From Perognathus longimembris pacificus (taxonomy: Eukaryota; Chordata; Mammalia; Rodentia; Heteromyidae), in contig NC_063168.1 in the NCBI RefSeq assembly GCF_023159225.1, forward strand, positions 60,181,398 to 60,245,397: a stretch of 64,000 nt of DNA, given 5' to 3'. Below, piece by piece: positions 21,652-32,906 of this stretch. The first letter of the stretch is position 1, and each line of letters starts with the position of its first letter. Made by a program: the position numbers and the translations under genes. Below the pieces are notes generated by a model, which did not search any database, was not told the origin of the DNA, and saw only the letters and a program-made list of their open reading frames with translations.

Positions 21652-21812
21652 AAGAGGACAGAAGCATTAGCATTTATCTTGAACAAATTGTAATCTAATC
21701 AAAATCTAATTCTATAATGTGTCCAGTTTATTATCCATAGAATAAAGAGAACTATTACAATTTTCTTCACACAAATGCAAACAAGCCACAAACCTGATAA
21801 ATTAATAAAGAT

Positions 21813-22057
21813 GAGCCTGGTGTTGGTGACTCATGTCTGTCATATTAGCTACTAAGGAGGCTGGAATCTGAAGATCATGGTTCAAGGCCAGCTTGGGCAG
21901 AAAAGTCCCTGAGACTCTTAACTCCAACTAACAAGTAAAAAGACATAGGTGGAGGTATGGCTCAAGTGGTAAAGTGCCATCTTGGAGCAGAAAAGCCCAA
22001 TGAGAGCAGAGAGGTTGGGAGTTCAAGCCCAAGTATACTGGGACACAGAGACACACA
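21813..22057 (+). repeat. Composite B1/ID-type SINE
   Basis: 'gcctggtgttggtgactcat', 'ggttcaaggccagcttgggc' and 'gagactcttaactccaacta' on the left; 'ggctcaagtggtaaagtgcc' and 'gggagttcaagcccaagtat' on the right. Confidence 0.88.
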
Positions 22058-22574
22058 AAATTAACAAAGAGCACAATTTTTGACTATGCTAGCTTCTTTA
22101 CTTGATTTAATGTATAATCTCTTGCCAACATTAACAGACATGGAGCTCAGCTCTTGGAGTTCTATCATCATGAAAATGAAAATGATTGTTTAGGCCATTA
22201 ACTACTTTTTCAGAGAGCTGAGGAATAACTGAAGTACAGCAAACTGCACATTTTTAAAATGTACAGTTTTAATGACTTTTGACATATGTTTACATCCCAG
22301 AAACCACAATCATGGTAATGAATATATCCAGCATCCCCAAAACTTTCCTTTTACTCTCTGTAATTTTTCCATCCTACACCTAAACTACCCCCTACCCCAG
22401 GCAACCACAGATCTGCTTTCTGTCATTACAGTTGGCTTGCATTCTCTAGAATTTTACATAAATGGACTCATGTAGCATGTACTTTATTTCAGTCTCGTTT
22501 CTTCCACTCAGCATAATTATTTTCAGATTTATCTACTTTGTTCTGTGGATCACAGTACATTTATGTTTATTTAT

Positions 22575-22778
22575 GTCTCACACTCTTGCTCAGCTCTTTT
22601 TGCTCAAGGCTGGTGTTCTACTACTTGAGCCATAATTCCACTTCTAGATTTTTGTTGGTTAATTGTAGATATGCGCCTCATGGACTTGTCTGGCTCTCTT
22701 GGCTTGGAATTGCTACCTTTAGATCCCAGACTGTTGAGGAGACAGGACCACAGGCGTGAGCCACTGGTGCCCCCACAG
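22575..22778 (-). repeat. Composite B1/ID-type SINE inside old L1
   Basis: 'ttttgctcaaggctggtgtt', 'ctacttgagccataattcca', 'ggttaattgtagatatgcgc' and 'cacaggcgtgagccactggt' in antisense order. Confidence 0.85.
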
Positions 22779-23544
22779 GAAAATCATTTTTACCACTGAG
22801 TGGCAGGTACCACATTGTATGCCAGCCTACCCCTTGTTTAGCCATTTGATGGCCACTTGGATTGTTTCTGTCTTTTGGTTGTTATAAATGAAGCTATTAT
22901 GAACATTCACCTACATGTCTTTGTGTGGACATATGTTCACATTCCTTGGGACTAAGTACCTAAGAGTAGAATGGCTAGGTCACATGGAAGGTAAACATTT
23001 AGCATTGTAAGAATTGCCAAACTTCAAAAAAAAAAAAAAAGCAGATGTATCATTTTGCATTAGCATGTAAGTTTTAGTTCTATGTCCTTGACAATATTTG
23101 TTTTGGTCAGTCTAGCCATTTGGTCAGTTTAGCCATTCTATTAGTTTGTAGTAGTACCTTGTTGTGATTGTGTGTATTTTCTCAATGACTGCGCATTGGT
23201 TGAAACCTTTAGCTTAAATTTTATTGACCTGTTTGTCTTCTTCCTAAATTAGTTGTAAGGATTCTTTTTATATCTTGGCTATAACATAGATACAGAGGTA
23301 GAGGTGGCTTTGTAATTTTTTTCTCACCAATTTCTTGGACTACTGGTTGTTGTTGTTTTTTCTAACAGGGCCTTTGGAGAACAAATATTTCCATTTTGAC
23401 AAAGAATATTTTTTATTTTTATTTTATATTTCATGTTCTTATTGTGTATCATACTCACAGAATTTTCATTAAACTTGAAACCATGCAGATCATTTTCCTA
23501 TGCTTTCTTTTGGATGTTTGTCAGACCTGAAGCCTAAATGTTTG

Positions 23545-23745
23545 CATCTCTTTTTTTGTGTGTTAGTAGTACTGGGGCTTGAATTCAGAACCTGGATGCT
23601 AACTCTAAGCTTTTTTGCTTAAGGTTAGTTCTCTATCACTTGAGCTGCAGCTTTGCTTCTGGCTTCTTGATGGTTAACTGAATAAGAGTCTCACAAACTT
23701 TACTGCCTGAACTGGCTTCACACCATTATCCTCAGATCTCAGGCC
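23545..23745 (-). repeat. Composite B1/ID-type SINE inside old L1
   Basis: 'actggggcttgaattcagaa', 'ctatcacttgagctgcagct', 'atggttaactgaataagagt' and 'cctcagatctcaggccttgg' in antisense order. The B1 end is truncated. Confidence 0.85.
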
Positions 23746-23764
23746 TTGGTTTCTCCCAAATTCT

Positions 23765-24095
23765 TTTGTTGATAGCAGAACTCTTAAGTGACAGCACTCC
23801 AAATTCGGGGGGGGGGGAGGGAGGCGGAACCTGGGATGTAACCTGGATCATTAGAGCTCATGGGCTCCATGCCCCTTTACAAAGAGACTACAGAGAGCTA
23901 ACTAGCTCTTTCTTCTCTGTGGGGTAACAGTGCAAAAAACGTTCAACAATGGATGAAGCAGGCTCTCATCAGACAGCTACCTATCAGTGTCTTCATTATC
24001 TTGGACTTACTAGTCTCCGGAACTGTAAGAAATAAATTTCTGTTGTTCACAAGCCACCCAGACTAGAATAGATTGTTACAATAGCTGGAACAGAC
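23765..24095 (+). repeat. MLT1-type LTR (MaLR family)
   Basis: The 3' end matches MLT1: 'ctccggaactgtaagaaata', 'aatttctgttgttcacaagc' and 'cacccagactagaataga'. It contains a G run near 23808. It sits between segments of the antisense L1. Confidence 0.8.
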
Positions 24096-24526
24096 TCTCT
24101 GATTTCAGCTCTTAGGTTTACATCTGTAAATCCACTGTTGTATATGATAGGAGAAAATAGCTGAGGCTAACTTTTTAGTTGTGACTATCCAACAATTTCA
24201 GTATCACTTGTTGCAACAAGTATTCCTTGTCCAACTTAGCACTTTTGGCAAAACTCAATTATCCATGTATGCATGGATCTAATTCCAAATTCACTATTCC
24301 ATTTCATTTGCTTAGTTTTCTCTCTTTATGTTAGTGTCATACTACTTTGATGTAGCTTTGTACTGAGTCTTAAAATCAACTAGCACTGGTCCTTCCTCCA
24401 ACTTTGCTCTTCTTTTTAAGCACAGTTTTAGCTATTCTCTATGTGTGGTATATACATATACATTTTAGAATCAGCTTGTAAATTCCTACAGAAAATCTGC
24501 TGAGGTCTTCATCTACTTGAAGTTTT

Positions 24527-24969
24527 GTTTTTTTTTGCATTCAAACTTTTTATTATTATTATTATTAATTGAACATAAATTTTTTTACAAGGTGTTGTGC
24601 AAAGAGGGTGCAGTTACATAGTAGGGCAGTGTGTACATTTCTTGTGATATCTTACAACCTGTTTTTCCATCCCTTGTCTAGGTCAGGTAGACACATATGC
24701 AATATACAATGTATCAAGCACATATACAGTGTTCACAGACTTGGTCTCCACTGTCTCTCCGTCTCCCTTTGTTAACAGTCATATATCAGGGAGATCATGC
24801 CCCTTTGTTTTCTGTGTTCTAGGCTTGTCTCACTCAACATTATTTGTTCAAGTTCTGACCATTTCCCTGCGAATAACAATATTTCACCATTCCTAATCGC
24901 TATGTAGTATTCCATTGTGTATAAGTACCATATTTTTTGGATTCATTCGTCTGTGGAGGGGCATCTGGG
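24527..24969 (-). repeat. Younger L1 3' end nested in old L1
   Basis: It begins on the plus strand with the T-rich reverse complement of an A tail. Diagnostic blocks are 'gtgcagttacatagtagggc', 'gtgtacatttcttgtgatat', 'aggcttgtctcactcaacat' and 'tagtattccattgtgtataa'. The perfect 14-bp target site duplication 'ctacttgaagtttt' lies at 24513-24526 and 24970-24983. 5' truncated. Confidence 0.92.
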
Positions 24970-25175
24970 CTACTTGAAGTTTTAGACATATGATTAATTT
25001 GGGAAGAATGGATACCTTAACACTGAGCTTTACCGTTCATGAGTGATAAACTCCTCCAATTTTTAGGTCTTCTTTCTCTCCTACAGCTTTACCATACAGC
25101 TTTCATATGTATTTTTTTTAATTGTCTCTACGTATTTCACTTTTTTGTTATTGTAAATGATGTTGTATTTTATTC

Positions 25176-25414
25176 ATTTTATTTTGTGCCAGTCCTGGGG
25201 CTTAAATGCAGGGCCTGGGAGCCGTCCCTGAGCTATTTTGCTTAAGGCTAACACTCTGTCACTTGAACCATAGTTCCACTTTCAGCTTTTTTGGTACTTA
25301 GTTGGAGATAAGTCTCACATACTTTCCTGCTTGAGTTAGCTTCAAACCACAGTCCTTAGATCTCAGCCCCCTGAGTACTTAGGATTATAGGTATGAGCCA
25401 CCAGTGCCCAGCTT
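25176..25414 (-). repeat. Composite B1/ID-type SINE
   Basis: 'gccagtcctggggcttaaat', 'ctctgtcacttgaaccatag', 'gagataagtctcacatactt' and 'aggtatgagccaccagtgcc' in antisense order. Confidence 0.9.
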
Positions 25415-26111
25415 TACTTAAAAAAAATTTTTTTTTCACAGGAAGGATGCTAACTGGTCCCTTCATTCTGTCCATCTGTTGTCTCCTATTTTTCTATTCA
25501 ACAAGCATTTTTGTGTAGCTCCCAAGTTGCACAATCCCAAGACTCAGGTCATCATCCCGTACTGATATCTTCCATTTTGTTCTATACCTATAGCACCCTG
25601 GTAAGTACCATTTCCTCTAATTATATTATACTTAACACCTGATTGTATATACTGCTGCATCCTTTACACTTGCCTGTCCAACATGTCTTACCAGTCCACC
25701 TAACTATTCCCTAAGTTTCCTGGAGTAAACACTATAATTTATATTTGTTTGTAAATCCATTATACTTAGGTTATTAATAAGCTAAAAGAGAAAATTCCTT
25801 TTGTAAATAAATGGACTCCTACAGCTAAACCAACAAAACTATGTCTTAAACTATTTAATAGTAACAAATAAATTAAAAACAGCATTAAATATGAGCCTGC
25901 TGTGTTCAACTGCAGCATAGACTAAGGGGTTTCAAGAAGCTGGGTATGGATTGTTTCCTTGTCTTCAGAGGTCTTGTATGGAAGAAATCACTGAAGAGAC
26001 CACTGTTTCTAGAGGCAGAGCCCAGAGGGCCGCAGTGCTTGTGGCTGGGGAAGCTGAGTTCTGTGATGGCTTCTGTCCACTTTCCATCTCAGTCTCTGGC
26101 ATGTGCAACTT
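25415..26111. other. Unassigned sequence
   Basis: No gene or repeat family recognised. Confidence 0.5.
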
Positions 26112-26184
26112 TAACAAATAGCTGCTAGTATCTAACAAATAGCTGTTAGTTTACAAGACACAGACAGCCGTTTACAAGACACAG
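26112..26184 (+). repeat. Two adjacent short tandem duplications
   Basis: 'taacaaatagctgctagt' (26112-26129) recurs at 26133-26150 with one change. 'gtttacaagacacag' (26149-26163) recurs exactly at 26170-26184. Confidence 0.85.
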
Positions 26185-27089
26185 GCCAAATTCCACCCTT
26201 GGATATTCAAGAATTATTTCTAGTGATTTCAGGTCCATCACTGGATTCTGATCCTATCCACTTCTCAGCACAATGTAAGCTTGTACTCAGATTGTTTACA
26301 AGCCCTTGAAATACAGCTCTCCTTGCCCCACCGTATATGGGAGGCATCAGGATCAAGTATATGATGCAGGCCCTGGGGTATAGGTCATGTAGTGGCACAT
26401 ATATCTGTCTTTCTAATCCAGAGATTAAAATTCCTAACTTGAAGATAAGACACTGAGGATCTAGTCTATGTTTTAAGTTACATCACCATTTACATGAGCA
26501 AACTTTTCTAGATTTCCCCCTTTGAACCTTCTTGATGCACATTATAAACTGTAGATAAGAGACTGCGTCATCTAATACCCATGACAGTCATATGCACCAC
26601 GGGAGCTGATGAACAGCTGCCTAACATAAACTCATGTTGGAAATGCTAGTGGTACCTATCTAGTATTCTCTTGTAAATGAAGAGTAATTACTAATAGACA
26701 GACAAGGTGGAAAACTACACAAATGTCATTATAGCACAGTTAAGAAATAAATATTTAAAAATTAACCATGCCTCTACTAAATTTGCTGATTTTTATGAAT
26801 TCAACATGAGCAATGGTTGGTAGACTTGCATTTTATTTTTGATACCAAGCAATTCTATGTTTCACAGTTTAAAAAATAACTCCAAAGGTTTTGTTACAGA
26901 AGAATGGCAATGACTGTTGGTGAAAGCCAGAGGTCACACATAAGCAGAAAGATAGGTAAATTGTACACTAAAAGATGCAAGGCACAAAATCCCACACATT
27001 GTCCCTGTGGCTGCTACATCTTTAAGACAGTATGGAAGGAAACTGTATGTGAAAAGGACCCCACAACTTCTCCACCTTGTTAGTCAAAT
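26185..27089. other. Unassigned sequence
   Basis: No gene or repeat family recognised. Confidence 0.5.
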
Positions 27090-27440
27090 TTCCATTATTT
27101 GTAACAAAGTCCTTGAGATAATCATCTTCAAAAAACGAAAAGTACATTTTGGCTTACATATTTTAGTTTTTAGCCCATGACTGGTAGGCCTATTACTTTT
27201 GGTTCTGTGACAAGAAATTACATCATGGAGGGAGTGTGGGATGTAGAGAACTCTCACCTCACTGTCATGGATGAAAATAAAAAAAGGAGGGACTAAAGAC
27301 CCACATCTCCTGTAAGGTAATAATAATCTAACTTCCTCCCACTAGATTCTATCTCTTAGAAGTGCCAAGTTGGAAACCAGGCCTTTAAACACAAGAGTCT
27401 CTAGAGACATTCCAGATCTAAACTTCAGCATATACTTGGC
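27090..27440 (-). repeat. Probable MaLR-related LTR, antisense
   Basis: It follows the antisense MaLR pattern: 'taacaaagtccttgagata', 'acattttggcttacatattt', 'ctgtgacaagaaattacatc', 'atggagggagtgtgggatgt' and 'cttcctcccactagattct'. The subfamily is not resolvable by eye. Confidence 0.5.
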
Positions 27441-27982
27441 CACTTAATAGCTCTACAGAATGAAGAGTTCAACATGCATGTGTTGGGCAATGCCCAAGGC
27501 ATAGACTGCCCTCAGTATGGCCATTCTCTGCAGGTTTTATAGAGCTTAAAACCTTTCCTCCTGCTGTTCTCACAGACAAGATTCAGAGGTGCTCATCACT
27601 AAGTGAGGAGTATGCTTGACAGGAAAAGAGAAATCAAAGCTCATAGAGCATAGCTGCCAGTGACACAGCCAGTCAAAAACCCCTTTCTCTTGCATTCAAA
27701 ATGTTGAGTTCTTTGTGATCCATGATTTCACAACCAACAGTATAGAATATTGGGACTAATTTCCATTCTTTATCACTTGTTTCATTTGCTTCTCTCCCCC
27801 ACTTCCTACTTTAGAAGGTACTTTGACCTTCTTGTTCCTATGTGACAATCTGAAAAATGACCCCACAAAGATAAAAATCCTTATCATACATTTCCTGGAT
27901 TGTCTAAACTGAATCCAGTAGAGGGGACTTGGGACTGGAAAGTGAGGGGAGGAACAGACTAACCACAGTAAATAACAAGGTG
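27441..27982. other. Unassigned sequence
   Basis: No gene or repeat family recognised. Confidence 0.5.
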
Positions 27983-28207
27983 GGGGCTGGGAATATGGCC
28001 TAGTGGCAAGAGTGCTTGCCTCCTACATATGAAGCTCTCGGTTCGATTCCCCAGCACCACATATATGGACAACGGCCAGAAGGGGCGCTGTGGCTCAGGT
28101 GGCAGAGTGCTAGCCTTGAGTGGGAAGAAGCCAGGGGCAGTGCTCAGGCCCCGAGTCCAAGGCCCAGGACTGGCCAAAAAAACAAACAAACAAACAAACA
28201 AAAAAAC
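27983..28207 (+). repeat. IDL-Geo dimeric SINE
   Basis: Full length with B box 'ggttcgattcc' intact. The tail is (AAAC)n rather than pure A. The target site duplication 'caaggtg' lies at 27976-27982 and 28208-28214. A 157-codon antisense frame across it is only SINE read-through. Confidence 0.95.
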
Positions 28208-28469
28208 CAAGGTGATAAATATCTGATGTTCACTAGATGATTCTACTTTTATGTATTTTCCAACTTGCCCATAACTAGTTAAAATAAGATAAATACATTT
28301 GAAAAAAGTTATCACTGAACTTATCACTGAAAATACAGTGGTGGATAGGATAGGAATTAACTGTGATTTGAATGCATGACCAAATACATTAATTAGCATG
28401 TGTGAGCCACTCCTTTTAAAATAAGGAGCCATGTCTTCCAGTTCGTTCCTTACTCGATGACCCCCCTCC

Positions 28470-28590
28470 CATTTTTTTCCCCCTTGAGGCAGTTACTATA
28501 TAGTCAGGGGTAGGTAGCCTTAAAATCATGATCCTCTGCTTCAGCCTTATGAGTGTTTGGATTATAGGAGTATACTACAGTGCCCAGTTT
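28470..28590 (-). repeat. B1-type SINE monomer
   Basis: 'cttgaggcagttactatata', 'cttaaaatcatgatcctctg' and 'ttggattataggagtatact' in antisense B1 order. Diverged. Confidence 0.7.
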
Positions 28591-28659
28591 TTCATTTCTC
28601 TATACCCCTTTCCACACTGTATCTTTATTATCCTTTTATTAATTCTTAATTTTAATTTT

Positions 28660-28875
28660 TCTAGTGCTGGTCCTGGGGCTTGAATTCAGAATCTGAGTGC
28701 TATCCTTGAGCTTTTGTGCTCAAGGCTAGTGCTCTACCACATTTGGCTTTATGGTGGTTAACTGAAGATAAGAATTTCATGGATTTTCCTGCTTGAGCTG
28801 TCTTTGTACCATGATCCTCAGATCTCAGCCTCCTGAGTAGTTAGGATTGCAGGTAGGAGCCGCTGGTACCTGGCT
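28660..28875 (-). repeat. Composite B1/ID-type SINE
   Basis: 'gctggtcctggggcttgaat', 'tgctcaaggctagtgctcta', 'ggttaactgaagataagaat' and 'cctcagatctcagcctcctg' in antisense order. Confidence 0.9.
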
Positions 28876-31422
28876 TATTCACTATCTTTAAAAAGGTAGT
28901 ATCAGTGATATTACTCCTAAGAACAATTCTTCCCATGGGCACTGTAAAGACATTTCATTTAAAAGTAACTTTTGTGAAAAAAGATATAACTAAAAGGGCA
29001 ATAAACAATACTTTAAATTTCTGTGAAATAAAAGACACATGGTGATTCAGGTAACTGGCCTTACTTTCTAGGCAGTTTGCTTCACTCTCCTTCAGTAATT
29101 ACTGGAATAATTCAAGCATTGATCCCTGGCAGGCTGTTACTCACATACCAACATACACTCTGAAAGAGGTGCAGGGAAGACTTAACACATGTTCAAAATG
29201 ATTCAAGTTTAGAATCACAAGAATCTGACACAGCTCCAAAACCACGCCCAGTGATGTTCCTGGCACACCTGCATCTGGGTCTGCCACGAAGTTATTTAAA
29301 ATTGCCTGCTATGTTACCACGACAGATTTCAAAGATCAAAACACAGGTGTGTACCAGTGTTGTGCAATCCTGTGGTGAGAGAACATGAGATCATTCCACC
29401 TAGAAACAGACCCAAACACAAACACCCACCTGGGGTTCAGGTGGATAGAGCTCTGTCTTCAGGCAGATGAGTTTATCTCTGAACTGTGATTCTGATATAA
29501 GTATGCTCTGATAAGAAATGGAGGTTTAATATATTAATGTTCTCTAAACTGGGAGTGTCGTTTTTAGCTGACAAGCATCTTATATACCTTCCTTTATGTT
29601 ATTTTTAACTTCTTCAAAGACCTGAGCAACAGGAGTATAGTCATCTATAATTTTAACTGTGTTATTTGTGGCAGAGCAGCACAAAGTTTCATGATAGTAG
29701 AAGCACAAATCTTTCTCTTTTTTGAATCAAGAAAGAAAAGTATCAACACAAAGCCTTGTGAAAGTGACTTACAGTCACCTCACAAGATACTGTGTGTACA
29801 TTATCCCATGATTCATTTAATATAAGTAGTTCCTATCTGTAAGGCATTACACACTCTTTGATGAGTTTTAAAACAACTTAAATAAACACTGACAGACACA
29901 CATCTGCAAAATTAAGTAAGAGAAGACACTCCTGGCTACTGATGTCACAATGGCCCCAGATATTTGGTTCAAAGTTGGTTTTCAGAAGGCTAAGGATAGA
30001 TAGTAAAGGTGCCACTGATCCAAGTGAGCAAAGTGTCCACTACCTTCCTATACCAAAAGTTTGTTTGTATAGACGAAAAGCTGATTTTGTGTGAATAAGA
30101 AAATGAAGAAAAGAGTATGTATGTTGTTGTGAGCAAATAACTATGCTGTGATTCCCTGACATGGGATTTCCCCAAGAAAAACAATCCCTTCTTCAAGAAA
30201 AACAAAAAACAAAAAAGCCATGCAAAGGAGAAGCATGCACAAGAACAGAAGATGGAGGTTGGGCACTGCATTTTCTTAGCGATGTAGGTGCCCTCAGTTC
30301 CCACAAACAAGCCAATGGAGTTGATTCTTGTATAGCATCTTCTATCCCAAAGCAATATGCCATGCTGTTTGGCTGGTTTGACAGTGTGTGAAAAAATCTG
30401 CATAATAATTATAACGGAGTAAACACCTGTCAAGCCCGTTTAGCTGCTGTCTACCTGACCTAGTGACTAGCAGCATGAGATGGTGGCTGCGGGGCTATAG
30501 AAATGCTTAGTCTTCTGGAAAGCAAGCCCAAGCAGTGCCATTTGTCACATAGTATAGCTGTTGCTTCTTATTTCATGCCTCACTACTATATGATCTTTCC
30601 TTAGACTGAGGGAAGAAGTATATTTTGTGAGTTTTCCTAATTCATGAGGACATCTAGAATTAGTGAGAGACATTAACATGACATACGTTAAAAACAGGAC
30701 TCACTTTTAGATCCAAAAGAATCAGGAACTACTTTCTACTTCATTAAAGATAATCTTCAATAAAGCAAAGGAAAAAAAAAAACACTAAAAAGACAGAAGG
30801 GCAACCTCTGGACTTCAGTGTCCTGACATAGAGCCAATGAAGAGATTTGGACCAGATTTGTGTTTCCAAACCTTTCAAGCATGAGGAACATTTCAACACA
30901 TCAAAACTCATCAGACTACTCCAGTGACAGCAGTTAGAAGTGAAAAATCTATGCACCAAGAAAATACAGTGATAAAAAGAAATTTGGATGCAGTGACAGT
31001 TAACAATAAAATGCCAATTTATTAATCATAGCAGTCAAGTTCATTTTTAAAGTAATGGTACACAGATGTTAGACATTAGTCTACAAACAACAGCTGGTAT
31101 ACATATGAATTTGTAGAGTCCTTGCAATAACTCTATAGGAGATCTTCTACTCTATCTTGGCCCTCTGATTGAGAGCTGAAAACCTCATATAGATGTTGAC
31201 CCTCTATGAACACTGGGAAGAAATTCTTCTTCCACATATCCAATATGTATTAAAGCTAGGGCGATATGCTTTAGCAGAAACCTTGAGATCCCCAGACAGA
31301 AATCCTGCTAAATGTTAACAGAATCAATCACCCAACTCCTCTTAGTGTCCTGACACACAGACACTGCAAGACACTATTGTGCAAGCAGAACCCTGTCTCT
31401 GAGTAGAAGCACACAGAGAAAG

Positions 31423-31425
<3 letters not shown>
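28876..31425. other. Unassigned sequence, 2.5 kb without recognised repeats
   Basis: No gene or repeat family is recognised. The 147-codon minus-strand frame at 29990-30433 has no domain, no neighbours in frame and no family I know. Confidence 0.5.

Positions 31426-31489
<64 letters not shown>
31426..31489 (+). repeat. (GA)n microsatellite
   Basis: About 31 uninterrupted GA units, followed by degenerate GACA/GAGA sequence to about 31530. The Ser/Leu-rich open frames on the minus strand are artefacts of this repeat. 31530-31882 holds nothing recognised. Confidence 0.97.
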
Positions 31490-31493
<4 letters not shown>

Positions 31494-31882
31494 CAGACAG
31501 ACAGAGACAAAGAGACAGAGATAAAGAGAAAAGAAATTGATTCCTAAGATTTCTGAGATAAACCATACCTAACTTTTGCAAAAAAAAAAAAGCCTGTAAA
31601 TGTGGGTGGAATAAGACACCTGGATGGCAGAATGGTGTGGAAAGAGGTTGCTACAAAAATCAAATGCAGGATTGTTGTGGTTCTTTCTCGGTAAGTGTAG
31701 AATAAAGTTTAAGGTTCCTAATGTTACTGAATATTTTAGCTTCTAAAGTAGAAGTACAGAACAACATGGTTGGTCTCACAGCCAGAGAACTTTACTACTG
31801 TATTAGCACATCCAGATACTGTCAATAGATATACATGTATTAGCTGGACAATCAATACAGAGTGAAAAACTCAGTTATGTCA

Positions 31883-32050
31883 TTTTTTTTTTTTTTTTTT
31901 GGCCAGTCCTGGGCCTTAGACTCAGGGCCTGAGCACTGTCCCTGGCTTCTTTTTTGCTCAAGGCTAGCACTCTGCCACTTAAACCACAGTGCCCCTTCAG
32001 GTTGTTTTCTATATATGTGGTGCTAGGCAATCGAACTCAGGGCTTCATGT
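31883..32050 (-). repeat. IDL-Geo SINE, truncated exactly at the inverted repeat
   Basis: Antisense copy: a T run, 'ggccagtcctgggccttaga', the right monomer, 'tctatatatgtggtgctagg', then 'cagggcttcatgt' at 32050. The last ~45 bp of a normal copy (the 5' end of the ID monomer) is absent. The next base starts the 856-bp inverted repeat. Confidence 0.9.
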
Positions 32051-32906
32051 AATTTTTGTTGCAGAAGTCAAGAGGCCACATGCAAAAAATTTTGACCAAA
32101 AAGGGGTTCCTGTGGTAGAGGGCTAAAGGATACTTTTAATGATAATGTACCAAACACATAGAACTAAATGATTGTATTAGAGAGGCTGAATTAGCCTGAA
32201 TAGGGTACACAGATTTAGTGTCAACCTGTAGGTCAGGGTTGAGCTTTCTGTTCTTTGGTTAGTTACAGCCTTCCAATCAAATTAAATATTTTAGCCAGAA
32301 TCTGTTTTTCTTGAATGCCCATCTTTCATAAACCCATGAAGAATAATTAGAGTACATTGGTCATCTTAATTAACTACGGCCTGTTAACTCTAGGACTCTG
32401 CATGTGGCTTGGTGTGCTATTGTAGGGAGTTTACCCAGTCTTAGTGAAATTTTTCTTCTCATTTGTTCCATATTCTCCATTTTGAGGTTCAGAAAAGTGA
32501 GCAGCATATAAAAATGAAAGGTCCCTATTGACTTTTTCTCCAATGCATTAAATTCCTAGAGAGCTAGAAGCTTAGTTCTGAACAAATTTCTAATCCCTGA
32601 AAAAGACCTGCTTGAAAGTTTCAAGTCATACCTGAAAATGTAAAGAAGTTAGCAGTGTGGTCACATTATTTTCACTCATATTTCATCTGAGCATAGATCT
32701 AGCAAATGAATCTCTGATCCTCAAAACCAGCTAGATCAACGGAACTTTCAGAGAGGCAACTACGCTGTAGATAAGGGGTCTATCTTCTCCCTTGGCACTC
32801 ACTAGTTGGTACCAGAACCTCTCCCTTCTATGGTAGGAGGCCTCTGAGCATGCATCTAGATGCTAGACAGAGACCAGCCTCAATAATGGGAGATTTCTTT
32901 TACTTT
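32051..32906 (+). repeat. Left arm of a perfect 856-bp inverted repeat
   Basis: It reads from 'aatttttgttgcagaagtca' to 'gagatttcttttacttt'. Its reverse complement is identical, without mismatch or gap, to 35784-36639. It contains no SINE, L1, LTR or open frame I recognise. Homology stops abruptly at both ends. Confidence 0.97.

Larger units (their letters stand above)
22270..25175 (-). repeat. Old L1 (L1M-type) 3' half, antisense, split by later insertions
   Basis: Segments at 22270-22574, 22779-23540, 24100-24526 and 24970-25175 run in L1 order from 3' UTR into ORF2. Diagnostic antisense blocks are 'cactcagcataattattttc', 'gtctttgtgtggacatatgt', 'gtagtaccttgttgtgattg', 'ctgtttgtcttcttcctaaa', 'catactactttgatgtagct' and 'agaatcagcttgtaaattcc'. 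Dead: no open frame survives. Confidence 0.85.

Noticed and set aside
27959..28432. 157-codon minus-strand frame
   Set aside because: It runs through the IDL-Geo SINE at 27983-28207, and similar peptides appear wherever that SINE lies antisense, so it is repeat read-through.
29990..30433. 147-codon minus-strand frame
   Set aside because: No recognisable domain; the composition is Phe/Ser/Cys-rich, as expected from the reverse of A-rich non-coding DNA.
31328..31581. Ser/Leu-repeat frames
   Set aside because: Translations of the (GA)n microsatellite.
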